The translations under genes were made by a program, and so were the position numbers. From Lachnospira hominis (ex Liu et al. 2021) (lineage in GTDB: Bacteria > Bacillota > Clostridia > Lachnospirales > Lachnospiraceae): DNA of 64,000 nt. The notes under the pieces were generated by a model, which was not told where the DNA came from, ran no database searches, and was given only the letters and a program-made list of their open reading frames with translations. The stretch spans positions 62,001 through 126,000 of the forward strand of contig NZ_JACOPD010000007.1 in NCBI RefSeq assembly GCF_014287955.1. Direction: 5' to 3'. Shown here piece after piece: positions 1-8,281 of this stretch; the stretch's first letter is position 1, and each line of letters begins with the position of its first letter.

Positions 1-204
1 ACAATAATCGCAATGATTCCGGCATCATTTTTCGGATATCTCAAATCATGGATGATTTCATTTGCAAATGGTGCAGGACTTGTACTAACTTTTATCGGTA
101 TCAAGGAAATAGAGAAGGATGATAATAATATGCCTCTGGTATATGGTCTTGCGGCACTCGCATCAGCAGTTCTTTCAACAATTCTTGGATTATTATTTAA
201 ATGA
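1..204 (+). CDS. C-terminal fragment of a small membrane protein (cut by window start)
   Basis: The reading frame is open from base 1 and ends at 204, so the first visible Met (base 13) is probably internal and the true start lies outside the window. The visible part has two hydrophobic segments, one around the Gly-rich stretch SFANGAGLVLTFIGI and one at the extreme C-terminus (LAALASAVLSTILGLLF), separated by a short charged loop (KEIEKDDNN). It therefore looks like the last two transmembrane helices of a polytopic protein. I do not recognise the family and assign no function. A terminator follows directly, so this is the last gene of its transcript. Confidence 0.6.
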   Translation, partial: TIIAMIPASFFGYLKSWMISFANGAGLVLTFIGIKEIEKDDNNMPLVYGLAALASAVLSTILGLLFK

Positions 205-220
205 TAAATTAAAACAGTTG

Positions 221-262
221 CGGCAGCTGTAGTCCGGTGATTCCGGCTGTGGCTGCCGTTTT
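221..262 (+). terminator. Rho-independent terminator after the membrane protein
   Basis: CGGCAGC (221-227) pairs with GCTGCCG (252-258), with an inner CCGG/CCGG pairing and a TTTT run. It separates the truncated membrane gene from the flavin reductase, whose ribosome binding site starts just after. Confidence 0.7.
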
Positions 263-278
263 CATTAAGGAGGATTTT

Positions 279-851
279 ATGCAGAATAAAAAACAGGAAT
301 GGAGACCGGGAAACATGCTTTATCCGGTTCCGGCAGTCATGGTAAGCTGCCAGAGAGAAAATGAGAAACCGAATATTATAACAGTTGCATGGGCAGGAAC
401 AATATGCTCAGACCCGATTATGTTATCAATTTCAGTCAGAAAAGAAAGATATTCACACCGGATAATATCAGAGACAAAGGAATTTGTTGTCAATCTTACA
501 ACAAAGGATTTATGCCGTGCAACAGATTATTGCGGAGTGCGTTCGGGAAGAGATGTTGATAAATTTAAAGAAATGAACCTCACACCACAGAAATCATCAA
601 AAATCAATGCTCCGGCAATCGCAGAAAGTCCGGTTAATATAGAATGTAAAGTGGTTAATGTTATTGAACTTGGCTCACATGATATGTTTATAGCAAAAGT
701 TGAAGCAGTGCATGTAGATGAAAAACTTCTTGATGATAAGGGAAGATTAAGACTTGAAGATGCTAATCTTCTGGCATATTCACATGGTGAATATTTTGAA
801 CTTGGGGAAAAAATAGGCAAATTTGGTTTTTCAGTAGCAAAGAAGAAATAA
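279..851 (+). CDS. Flavin reductase family protein (flavoredoxin-like)
   Basis: This 190-residue protein resembles the FMN-binding split-barrel flavin reductase/flavoredoxin family. Such proteins bind FMN and pass electrons from NAD(P)H or another donor to flavin or a partner protein in the cytoplasm. Family-like features are the N-terminal PVPAVMVSC and NIITVAWAGTICSDP segments, the SISVRKERYSHRII segment, and the later NIECKVVNVIELGSHDMFIAKV strand pattern. The start at 279 is chosen because AAGGAGG (266-272) lies seven bases upstream; an in-frame ATG at 237 falls inside the preceding terminator. It seems to be a single-gene unit between a terminator and the OLD-family gene 30 bases downstream. 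The physiological substrate cannot be inferred. Confidence 0.85.
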   Translation: MQNKKQEWRPGNMLYPVPAVMVSCQRENEKPNIITVAWAGTICSDPIMLSISVRKERYSHRIISETKEFVVNLTTKDLCRATDYCGVRSGRDVDKFKEMNLTPQKSSKINAPAIAESPVNIECKVVNVIELGSHDMFIAKVEAVHVDEKLLDDKGRLRLEDANLLAYSHGEYFELGEKIGKFGFSVAKKK

Positions 852-881
852 TGCGGTAATCAGTAATCCGGAGGTGTCATA

Positions 882-2753
882 GTGAAAATAAAAAGGCTTC
901 ATATTAAAAACTATAAGTCGATAAAAGAACTTGAAATAGATGATGCACAGGATGCACTTATTCTTGTTGGAAGAAATAATTCGGGCAAGTCAGTAATTCT
1001 TGATGCAATCCGTGTTGCTCTTGGCGATAAAACAGTTAATATGCCGGATTTTAATGGCCCGGAGGGAAATATTATAATCGGAATGGAACTGGAGTTTGCA
1101 TATGAAGACCTGAGTTTTCTTCATGGCAACGGGATTGTTAAAAAAATGAAAAATTATGATTTGTGGCTCAAAAGCTTCTGCCAGAGACTGCCGTCATTTA
1201 TTCCTGATGAAGAGGGCGGTGGAATATTGACATTTGAGTATGTGTTTGACAGGAATGGAAATGAGAAATACCGCGATGGAATAAAGAAAAATAATACATA
1301 TATAAGAAATGTGCTTCCGAGAATTTATTTTGTTGATCATTATAGAAATAATATTGATATTTTAAAAGATATTATGATGTTTTCTAATGATGATAACTTT
1401 GCGGAATTTAAGGCTGACAGATGCATATTCGACAGTGCAAAGAAATGCAGCCAATGCTTTGACTGTATGGGCGTAATCAACAGAAAAAAGCCGCAGGAGC
1501 TTACACTTGTTGAGACAAGCAGACTCATGCAGTATAAAATGTTCAGCCTGAACCTTAACACATTTGCGGACAGGCTTAATTCGTATTTTTCAAAAAACGG
1601 TGGGGGAGATTTGAAAATCCGTTATGAAATTAAATTTGATGCGGATGAACTGTTTAATATAGAAACAATAGTTGAAAATCCGTCAAGAAAAACATACGAC
1701 AGTTTTGATTCAATGGGAGAAGGATTCAGGAGTATATATATTTTGTCGCTGCTTGAAACATATATAAATTCTGATAATGATACGGCACCATATATCATTA
1801 TGATTGAAGAGCCCGAGACATATCTTCATCCACAACTACAGAAAATCGCCAGTGAGATTTTGTACAGACTGTCAAAAAAGAATCAGGTTATTTTTTCAAC
1901 TCATGAACCGGAGATGCTTTTTAATTTTACAACAAAACAGATAAGGCAGATTTACTGCGATGAATTTCATATGACAGCCGTCAGAAAAGATACAGATATA
2001 GATGATATTTTAAATGACCTTGGTTTTACGGCAAATGATATGATGAATGTGAGCTTTGTGTTTATTGTTGAGGGAAAGCAGGACAGGAGCAGGCTGCCAC
2101 TTCTTCTTAACAAGTATTATTCTGAAGTATATGACGAAAATGGGCGTTTAAGGCGTATAGCTATTATTTCTACCAACAGCTGTACCAATATCAAAACGTA
2201 TGCCAATCTGAAATATATTAACACTCTCTATCTTAAAGATCAGTTTATGATGATTCGTGACAGCGACGGCAAGGATAAACAGATGCTGGGCAAACAGCTG
2301 TGTCGCTATTATGGTGAGCGTGCAAAAGAAGATAAAGGGAATATGCCAAGAGTTACGGATAGAAATGTACTTATATTAAAGTATTACTCATTTGAAAATT
2401 ATTTTCTGTTTCCTGAAATAATGGAAAAGGTTGGTGTTGTTAAGAGTGTTGACGAGTTTTATGATATTTTGTGGGAGAAATACAATCAATATTTGTACAA
2501 ACTGACAAGTGTAAAGAAAATGTTAAGCAAGCTGGATATAAGTATTGATTCACGCAATGATTTAATTGCAAATATAGAAAATATAAGGATTTATGTCAGA
2601 GGACATAATCTTTATGATATTTTTTACGGAAGATTCAAGGCAAATGAGAATGATGTGCTTTCGCGATATATAGAACTTGCACCGAGAAAAATTTTTGCTG
2701 ATATTTTAGATAAAATTGATGGCTTTGTATATTTTGACTCAAGAAGAAGATAA
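882..2753 (+). CDS. OLD-family ATP-dependent nuclease (SMC-like ATPase plus TOPRIM)
   Basis: This 623-residue protein starts at GTG 882 with GGAGGT at 870-875. The N-terminal ATPase has Walker A GRNNSGKS (residues 30-37), an ABC-signature-like SMGEGFRS (277-284), Walker B YIIMIEEPE (304-312) and a switch His in STHEPE. A TOPRIM-like region begins at FIVEGKQDRSRL (about 394-405), with later acidic residues around MIRDSDGKD. That order is the OLD/overcoming-lysogenization architecture, whose members are DNA nucleases in repair or phage defence. A cysteine cluster (Cys181, 189, 192, 195) interrupts the ATPase between Walker A and the signature and could bind zinc. No GajB-like helicase, methyltransferase or reverse transcriptase is adjacent, so a named defence system is not supported. 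The function is inferred from family only. Confidence 0.8.
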   Translation: MKIKRLHIKNYKSIKELEIDDAQDALILVGRNNSGKSVILDAIRVALGDKTVNMPDFNGPEGNIIIGMELEFAYEDLSFLHGNGIVKKMKNYDLWLKSFCQRLPSFIPDEEGGGILTFEYVFDRNGNEKYRDGIKKNNTYIRNVLPRIYFVDHYRNNIDILKDIMMFSNDDNFAEFKADRCIFDSAKKCSQCFDCMGVINRKKPQELTLVETSRLMQYKMFSLNLNTFADRLNSYFSKNGGGDLKIRYEIKFDADELFNIETIVENPSRKTYDSFDSMGEGFRSIYILSLLETYINSDNDTAPYIIMIEEPETYLHPQLQKIASEILYRLSKKNQVIFSTHEPEMLFNFTTKQIRQIYCDEFHMTAVRKDTDIDDILNDLGFTANDMMNVSFVFIVEGKQDRSRLPLLLNKYYSEVYDENGRLRRIAIISTNSCTNIKTYANLKYINTLYLKDQFMMIRDSDGKDKQMLGKQLCRYYGERAKEDKGNMPRVTDRNVLILKYYSFENYFLFPEIMEKVGVVKSVDEFYDILWEKYNQYLYKLTSVKKMLSKLDISIDSRNDLIANIENIRIYVRGHNLYDIFYGRFKANENDVLSRYIELAPRKIFADILDKIDGFVYFDSRRR

Positions 2754-2789
2754 AATGATATAACTTTGTGAAATTTGACAAAATGGTAC

Positions 2790-2818
2790 TTTACAAAGGG
2801 ACATGTTAGTGTTAAGAT
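2790..2818 (+). promoter_or_regulatory. Candidate sigma-A promoter upstream of the M23 hydrolase
   Basis: TTTACA (2790-2795) is followed after 17 bases by TAAGAT (2813-2818). The surrounding sequence CTTTACAAAGGG is repeated exactly in the murA promoter. An alternative -10-like TATAAA lies at 2863-2868, downstream of the WalR-like repeat. Confidence 0.5.
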
Positions 2819-2823
2819 GTATT

Positions 2824-2840
2824 TGTTACAAAAATGTTAC
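2824..2840 (+). promoter_or_regulatory. WalR-like direct repeat
   Basis: TGTTAC, five bases (AAAAA), then TGTTAC again. This fits the published WalR/YycF half-site pattern TGTWAH-N5-TGTWAH exactly. It lies 50 bases before the start of a wall hydrolase of the kind WalR regulates in other Firmicutes. Regulation by WalR is inference. Confidence 0.5.
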
Positions 2841-2890
2841 AGAAAAATTACAAATATGGAATTATAAAATAACATTATTTGGAGGAATAT

Positions 2891-4420
2891 ATGACACACT
2901 TAACCAGGTATGGCAGAAGACTTAAGATGACTCTTATAGCCGGAATGTCAGCAGCATGTTTTGCATGCATATTTGCTATACCATTTGCAGAGAATAAGTT
3001 TAATAACAAAGTTGGATATTACAGCATTGTATTTAACGGTGAGGAGATTGGCAGTGCCAACTCAAGACAGGAAGCTGAGCAGGCAATGGCAGCAGCCAGA
3101 CTCAAGTTCAGTAAGGAATATGATTCTGTTGTATATATGGATAACAATATTGATATTGTAGAAGAGCATAAGCTTGTTGCATCAAGAATGTCACAGGACG
3201 AGCTTGAGACAGCTATTTACAGCAGTCTGTTCAACTGTGTTACAGATAAGGAGAATGCAACTGCATATACTGTAAGAATCAATGATTTTACAGTTACACT
3301 TGCATCAAAAGATGATGTTGTTGAACTCATGGAGAAAGTTACAGATAAGTATGATACAAAGAAAGAGTTTCAGGTTAAGCTTTCTTCAGGAGACGGAAGC
3401 TATGGTGCATATTCTGTAGATGTTGTCCAGTCAGAGTTAAAGAATACAGATACAGATATAGTAGCAGCTGCTCTCAACGGACAGATGGCATCAGTTGCCA
3501 CTGACAGTGATACAGCTAAGGATGGAATAACAGGAATAAGTTTTGAGCAGAATGTCGTAGTTAATGAGACACTTGCAGCAGGAGCTAATATTGTGAGTGT
3601 ACAGCAGGCATATGACGAGATAACAAAGGAAAAAGAGGAGAAGACCATGTATGTGGTCGAAGAAGGAGACTGTCTTTCACTTATAGCAGGCAAGTGTGAT
3701 ATTGCACTTAATGATTTGCTTGCACTTAATGAGGGACTTACAGAAGAGTCACTTATAATACCGGGAGATGAACTTGTTGTAACAGTCCCTAAGTCAGAGA
3801 TTTCAGTTGTTGTAACACAGAGAATGACTTATGAAGAAGATTACAATGCTCCTGTTCAGTATGTAGATGATAACACAGCTTACAGAGGAACAAATACAGT
3901 TATATCTGAAGGAACAACCGGTCATCATAAGGTTACAGCTGATGTTACATTTGTTAACGGAGTAAAGACGGATGTTTCTTATGTTAATGAAGAGGTTATG
4001 GTTGAATCACAACCGCAGGTTGTATCAGTTGGTACACTTACACCTCCAACATATTTAAGACCGATTTCAGGTGGTTCAGTTTCATCAGAATTTGGTTACA
4101 GATGGGGAACACTTCATTCAGGCGTTGACTGGTATGTATCAGTTGGTACTCCTGTAAGAGCTGCGGCAGCAGGAACTGTTATCAGAGCAGGCTGGTATTC
4201 AACATATGGATATTGTGTTGATATAAGACATTCAGATGGTTCTATGACAAGATATGCACATCTTAATTCTGTTACGGTTTCTAATGGTCAGTATGTAAAT
4301 CAGAGCGATTTGATTGCTTACTCAGGAAATACAGGCTATAGCACTGGTCCACATCTTCATTTTGAAATATGGATAGGTGGAACACCTGTTAATCCTTTAT
4401 ACTATGTAAATAAAAATTAG
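2891..4420 (+). CDS. Cell-wall endopeptidase: membrane anchor, LysM, G5, M23 (LytM-type)
   Basis: This 509-residue protein is probably an exported peptidoglycan endopeptidase. Residues about 14-33 form one hydrophobic segment that acts as an anchor or signal. A long coil-rich region follows, then a LysM peptidoglycan-binding domain (about 253-299, starting MYVVEEGDCLSLIA), a G5 domain (about 305-382) and a C-terminal M23 peptidase domain. Zinc ligands are visible as HSGVD (His409, Asp413) and the HLH pair (His488, His490) in PHLHFEIW, so the metal site is intact. The start at ATG 2891 follows GGAGG at 2881-2885; an upstream in-frame TTG at 2879 is less likely. The gene is followed by a terminator and stands alone. 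The WalR-like repeat upstream suggests wall-stress control. Confidence 0.9.
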   Translation: MTHLTRYGRRLKMTLIAGMSAACFACIFAIPFAENKFNNKVGYYSIVFNGEEIGSANSRQEAEQAMAAARLKFSKEYDSVVYMDNNIDIVEEHKLVASRMSQDELETAIYSSLFNCVTDKENATAYTVRINDFTVTLASKDDVVELMEKVTDKYDTKKEFQVKLSSGDGSYGAYSVDVVQSELKNTDTDIVAAALNGQMASVATDSDTAKDGITGISFEQNVVVNETLAAGANIVSVQQAYDEITKEKEEKTMYVVEEGDCLSLIAGKCDIALNDLLALNEGLTEESLIIPGDELVVTVPKSEISVVVTQRMTYEEDYNAPVQYVDDNTAYRGTNTVISEGTTGHHKVTADVTFVNGVKTDVSYVNEEVMVESQPQVVSVGTLTPPTYLRPISGGSVSSEFGYRWGTLHSGVDWYVSVGTPVRAAAAGTVIRAGWYSTYGYCVDIRHSDGSMTRYAHLNSVTVSNGQYVNQSDLIAYSGNTGYSTGPHLHFEIWIGGTPVNPLYYVNKN

Positions 4421-4440
4421 GATTATATATTGTGATATTT

Positions 4441-4480
4441 ACCCCCGCAGTATGAATTGACATGCTGTGGGGTGTTTGTT
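4441..4480 (+). terminator. Terminator after the M23 hydrolase gene
   Basis: ACCCCCGCAG pairs with CTGTGGGGT around an AT-rich loop, followed by GTTTGTT. The rest of 4421-4675 holds only this hairpin and the murA promoter. Confidence 0.7.
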
Positions 4481-4523
4481 ATAGAATAATGGTACGGTTT
4501 TTAGAGGTTATCAAAAAATAATC

Positions 4524-4551
4524 TTTACAAAGGGTATCTTTGTGTTATAAT
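4524..4551 (+). promoter_or_regulatory. murA promoter
   Basis: TTTACA (4524-4529), a 16-base spacer and a perfect TATAAT (4546-4551). It lies about 125 bases before the start codon and shares CTTTACAAAGGG and GTGTTA with the promoter region of the M23 hydrolase. Confidence 0.7.
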
Positions 4552-4675
4552 ATTGCAGTTGAAAATAAATAAATATAAGCTTTTTAAATGTGAATATTTA
4601 CAAATATAGAAGAAATACTTATAATAATAAGTAATGAGTAGTTTTGAGATTAATCTGATTGTTAGAGGTGCATAG

Positions 4676-5968
4676 ATGGAACAATATGTAATTAAGGGAG
4701 GCGTCCCACTTAACGGGGAGGTGTCCATCGGTGGTGCAAAGAATGCTGCGTTAGGAATTCTTGCAGCAGCAATTATGACAGATGAGACAGTTACAATTGA
4801 AAATGTGCCAAATGTAAGGGATACGAGAGTATTGCTTCAGGCTATTGAGGGAATTGGAGCTAAGGTTAAATATGTATATAACAACACCGTTCAGATTAAC
4901 GGTGGAAGTATATGTGACATTAATGTCGATTATGAGTATATAAAAAAGATTCGTGCATCATACTATCTTTTAGGTGCATTGCTTGGAAAATATAAACGTT
5001 CACAGGTTGCATTGCCGGGTGGATGTAATATTGGAAGCAGACCGATTGACCAGCATATTAAAGGTTTTAAGGCACTTGGTGCAGAAGTTGAGATTGAGCA
5101 TGGCAAGATTAGTACAAAGGCAGAGCATCTTGTTGGTGGTCATGTTTATTTTGATGTCGTGACAGTTGGTGCGACAATTAATCTTATGCTTGCAGCCTGT
5201 CTTGCAGAGGGTGATACAATTCTTGAAAATGCGGCAAAAGAGCCACATATAGTAGATGTTGCCAATTTCCTTAATGCTATGGGTGCCAATATAAAAGGTG
5301 CCGGTACAGATGTTATCAGAATTAAAGGTGTAAGTAAACTTCATGGAACAACGTATTCAATAATTCCTGACCAGATTGAGGCTGGAACATTTATGTTTGC
5401 ATCAGCTGCAACATGCGGTGATGTTGTTGTAAGAGATGTAATACCTAAACATCTTGAATCATTATCTGCTAAACTTATTGAAGTTGGCTGTGAAGTTATA
5501 GAAGGTGATGACTGGGTAAGAGTTATAAGTAAAGGCAATCTTAAAAGCACTAATGTTAAGACATTACCATATCCGGGATTCCCTACAGATATGCAGCCAC
5601 AGATGGCAGTTGTTCTTGCACTTGCACATGGAACAAGTATGGTAACAGAGAGCATATTTGAAAACAGATTCAAATATGTAGATGAGTTAAATCGTATGGG
5701 ATGCCATATTAAGGTAGAGGGCAATACAGCATATATAGAAGGCGTTGATAAAATAACAGGTGCACAGATGTCTGCCCCTGATTTAAGAGCCGGTGCGGCG
5801 TTGGTTATTGCTGCTCTTTCGGCAGACGGTATATCTGAAATAGAAGACATTGAATATATACAGCGTGGTTATGAAGATTTTGAAGGTAAACTCAGAGGTC
5901 TTGGTGCCATGATAGAACGTGTTGACTCAGAGCGTGAGGCTTTAAAAGCACGCCTTAAAATAGGATAA
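4676..5968 (+). CDS. murA: UDP-N-acetylglucosamine 1-carboxyvinyltransferase
   Basis: MurA adds enolpyruvate from PEP to UDP-GlcNAc, the first committed step of peptidoglycan synthesis in the cytoplasm. The 430-residue length is normal. The N-terminus carries the substrate loop GGAKNAAL, and the catalytic cysteine sits in [19 protein letters not shown], the conserved fosfomycin-target loop. The inside-out alpha/beta barrel pattern continues to the end, with PTDMQPQM matching the second-domain active-site segment. It is preceded by a good sigma-A promoter and followed by a hairpin, so it is probably mostly transcribed alone. Low-GC Firmicutes often have two MurA copies (MurA and MurZ); which one this is cannot be decided here. 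Confidence 0.96.
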   Translation: MEQYVIKGGVPLNGEVSIGGAKNAALGILAAAIMTDETVTIENVPNVRDTRVLLQAIEGIGAKVKYVYNNTVQINGGSICDINVDYEYIKKIRASYYLLGALLGKYKRSQVALPGGCNIGSRPIDQHIKGFKALGAEVEIEHGKISTKAEHLVGGHVYFDVVTVGATINLMLAACLAEGDTILENAAKEPHIVDVANFLNAMGANIKGAGTDVIRIKGVSKLHGTTYSIIPDQIEAGTFMFASAATCGDVVVRDVIPKHLESLSAKLIEVGCEVIEGDDWVRVISKGNLKSTNVKTLPYPGFPTDMQPQMAVVLALAHGTSMVTESIFENRFKYVDELNRMGCHIKVEGNTAYIEGVDKITGAQMSAPDLRAGAALVIAALSADGISEIEDIEYIQRGYEDFEGKLRGLGAMIERVDSEREALKARLKIG

Positions 5969-5978
5969 AAATATTAAA

Positions 5979-6013
5979 GTGCATCATTCATGGATAAGAC
6001 ATGGATGATGCAC
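5979..6013 (+). terminator. Strong hairpin between murA and the histidine kinase gene
   Basis: GTGCATCATTCATG (5979-5992) pairs with CATGGATGATGCAC (6000-6013), a 14-bp stem with one G-T pair and a 7-base loop. The downstream T-run is poor (TTGTGCAATG), so it may be a weak terminator or an RNA-stability element. Confidence 0.5.
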
Positions 6014-6043
6014 TTGTGCAATGTGTTGGTTAAAGGAATTTAT

Positions 6044-7576
6044 ATGAAGTTAAGAAATAAGTTAAAAATATCATTTTGCATAATGGTTATATTGCCTGTA
6101 ATAATGTGTTCGATATTTGCATATGCATTTTTTAAATATCAGGCAACAACAATACACCAGTTATATGAGGTTGACAGCGGTGAACTGCTTGATAACTTTT
6201 ATTCTCCGGTTGTTCTTATGGGAAGGATGACAGAAAATATATACAATGAAATGAAAGAAGTTGCTGAGACGTCACCATGGCAGTATAATTCGGTGGATTT
6301 TGTGAAACAGCTTGATGAGGAATTACAATGCAAACTTTCGAGTATTGTTGTCAGACGTAACGGCCTTTATACATATGTATCTGATAATCTTGATATAGAA
6401 AAGCTTGATGTAGTTCTTCCTGATTATGAAGCGGGAGAAAATATATCAGATGAGGGGATTTATAAAGGTGGCGATTACCAGTGTCTTGTAAAACAGATAG
6501 ATTTTTGTGATTCATATGGAAATCAGTACAGTGTTTCGATTATAACACCTTTAAAGCAGGCTATACCTCAGATAAAGAAGTTTTTCATACAGGTTCTTAT
6601 ATCAGGTGTATTTATACTTATATTGACAAGTCTTCTGCTTAATGTATGGATTTATCGCTCAATTATAAAACCACTTGACAGATTAAAGCTTGCAACGCAA
6701 AATATAAAATATGGTAATTTTGATTTTGAAATGCCTAAAAGCTCCAATGATGAAATTGGAGATGTGTGCCGCGACTTTGAAGAAATGAGAGTTATTCTGA
6801 AAAAAACGGCAGAAGACAAGCTTAATTCTGATAAAGAAGAAAAAGAACTTATAAGAAATATATCACATGATTTAAAGACGCCGCTTACAGCAATAAAAGG
6901 ATATGTTGAAGGAATTCTTGACGGAATTGCAGATACACCTGAAAAACAGCATAAATATCTTATGACAGTTGCAAATAAAGTTAATGATATGGATAAGCTT
7001 ATAGATGAACTTACAATTTATTCAAAGCTTGACACTAACAGGGTTCCGTATTCATTTGCAAAAATTAATTTGAAAAATTATTTTGATGACTGTTGCGAAG
7101 AGATAGGAATGGATTTGGAAACCCAGGACATAGATTTGGAATACAGATTTCATGCAACTTCAGATTGTACTGTTGTGGCTGATGCAGAACAGCTTAAAAG
7201 AGTTGTTAATAACATTGTCAGTAATTCTATAAAATATATGCAGCCGGGAAGAAAAGGTAAAATAAGCATAGATATTTATGATGAAGGAGATTATGTTCAT
7301 ATAATTATCGCAGATAACGGCAAAGGAATTGGCATGGATGAGATTCCACATATTTTTGACAGATTTTACCGTACTGATTCATCCAGAAACAGCAAACAAG
7401 GCGGAAGTGGAATCGGACTTGCTATTGTAAAGAAGATTATAGAGGACCATAAGGGAAAGATATGGGCAGAAAGCGTTGAAGGAGAAGGTACTACAATGCA
7501 TATTAATCTTTTGAAAGATATGGATAAACGCAACTACATTTGCATAGAAGATAACAGAAAAAAGGAGAAAAAATAG
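6044..7576 (+). CDS. Membrane sensor histidine kinase (HAMP-HisKA-HATPase)
   Basis: This 510-residue sensor kinase has TM1 at about 9-30, an extracytoplasmic sensor region of about 150 residues, TM2 at about 180-204 and a HAMP domain to about 255. The phosphoacceptor His275 is in NISHDLKTPLT. ATP-binding motifs are all present: N-box NNIVSNSIKYM, G1 IADNGKGIG, F-box IFDRFYR and G2 GGSGIGLAIV. I start it at ATG 6044, preceded by AAAGGA; an upstream in-frame ATG at 5990 lies inside the hairpin. The stop is one base from the start of the response regulator, so the two form an operon. There is no PAS domain, so it is not a canonical WalK. The signal is unknown. Confidence 0.92.
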   Translation: MKLRNKLKISFCIMVILPVIMCSIFAYAFFKYQATTIHQLYEVDSGELLDNFYSPVVLMGRMTENIYNEMKEVAETSPWQYNSVDFVKQLDEELQCKLSSIVVRRNGLYTYVSDNLDIEKLDVVLPDYEAGENISDEGIYKGGDYQCLVKQIDFCDSYGNQYSVSIITPLKQAIPQIKKFFIQVLISGVFILILTSLLLNVWIYRSIIKPLDRLKLATQNIKYGNFDFEMPKSSNDEIGDVCRDFEEMRVILKKTAEDKLNSDKEEKELIRNISHDLKTPLTAIKGYVEGILDGIADTPEKQHKYLMTVANKVNDMDKLIDELTIYSKLDTNRVPYSFAKINLKNYFDDCCEEIGMDLETQDIDLEYRFHATSDCTVVADAEQLKRVVNNIVSNSIKYMQPGRKGKISIDIYDEGDYVHIIIADNGKGIGMDEIPHIFDRFYRTDSSRNSKQGGSGIGLAIVKKIIEDHKGKIWAESVEGEGTTMHINLLKDMDKRNYICIEDNRKKEKK

Positions 7577-7577
7577 T

Positions 7578-8267
7578 ATGAGCAGAGTATTAATTGTTGA
7601 AGATGAAGATGCAATTGCAGAAATTGAAAAGGATTACCTTGAACTTAGTGGATTTGAAGTTGTAATTAAATCAGATGGAACAAGTGGTCTGGCAACAGCA
7701 CTTGAGGAAGAGTTTGATATTATGATTCTTGATGTTATGCTTCCGGGTGTTGATGGATATGAAATCTGCAAACAGGTAAGAGAAAAGAAAAATACACCTA
7801 TTATCATGGTATCAGCGAAGAAAGAAGATATTGATAAGATAAGAGGTCTCGGCGTTGGAGCTGATGATTATATGACTAAGCCATTCAGCCCAAGTGAGCT
7901 TGTTGCAAGAGTAAAAGCACATCTTGCAAGATATGAAAGACTTGTAAGCAGTGCAAAAGAAGCTAATGACATTATAGAAATAAGAGGTCTCAAAATTGAC
8001 AAGACAGCAAGGCGTGTATTTGTTAATGGCGAAGAAAAAGTATTTACAACAAAAGAGTTTGATCTGCTTACATTCCTCGCAGAGCATCCGAATCATGTAT
8101 TTACAAAGGATGAACTTTTTAAGGAAATATGGGATATGGATTCAATTGGAGATATTGCAACTGTAACTGTTCATATCAAGAAAATCCGTGAAAAAATAGA
8201 GTATGATACATCTAAACCTCAGTATATTGAGACAATCTGGGGTGTTGGATACAGATTTAAAGTATAA
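7578..8267 (+). CDS. OmpR/PhoB-family response regulator
   Basis: This 229-residue regulator has a receiver domain with the acidic pocket EDED (8-11), phosphoacceptor Asp52 in MILDVMLPGVDG and Lys101 in YMTKPFSP. It is followed by a C-terminal winged-helix DNA-binding domain of the OmpR type (about 130-229, with FTTKEFDLLTFLAEHPNHVF and TVTVHIKKIREKIE). It is the cognate partner of the kinase immediately upstream, with a one-base gap and an AAGGAG site inside the kinase 3' end. The target genes cannot be read from the sequence. The neighbouring murA and M23 genes make an envelope role plausible but unproven. Confidence 0.93.
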   Translation: MSRVLIVEDEDAIAEIEKDYLELSGFEVVIKSDGTSGLATALEEEFDIMILDVMLPGVDGYEICKQVREKKNTPIIMVSAKKEDIDKIRGLGVGADDYMTKPFSPSELVARVKAHLARYERLVSSAKEANDIIEIRGLKIDKTARRVFVNGEEKVFTTKEFDLLTFLAEHPNHVFTKDELFKEIWDMDSIGDIATVTVHIKKIREKIEYDTSKPQYIETIWGVGYRFKV

Positions 8268-8281
8268 GGAAGTGCTTAATA

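Noticed and set aside
882..2753. Gabija (GajA) or another named defence system
   Set aside because: The ATPase-TOPRIM order fits, but no GajB helicase or other defence gene is adjacent, and the neighbours are ordinary genes.
6044..8267. Identification of the two-component system as WalKR
   Set aside because: The kinase has no PAS domain and the yycH/yycI/walJ-type neighbours are absent. It stays unassigned.
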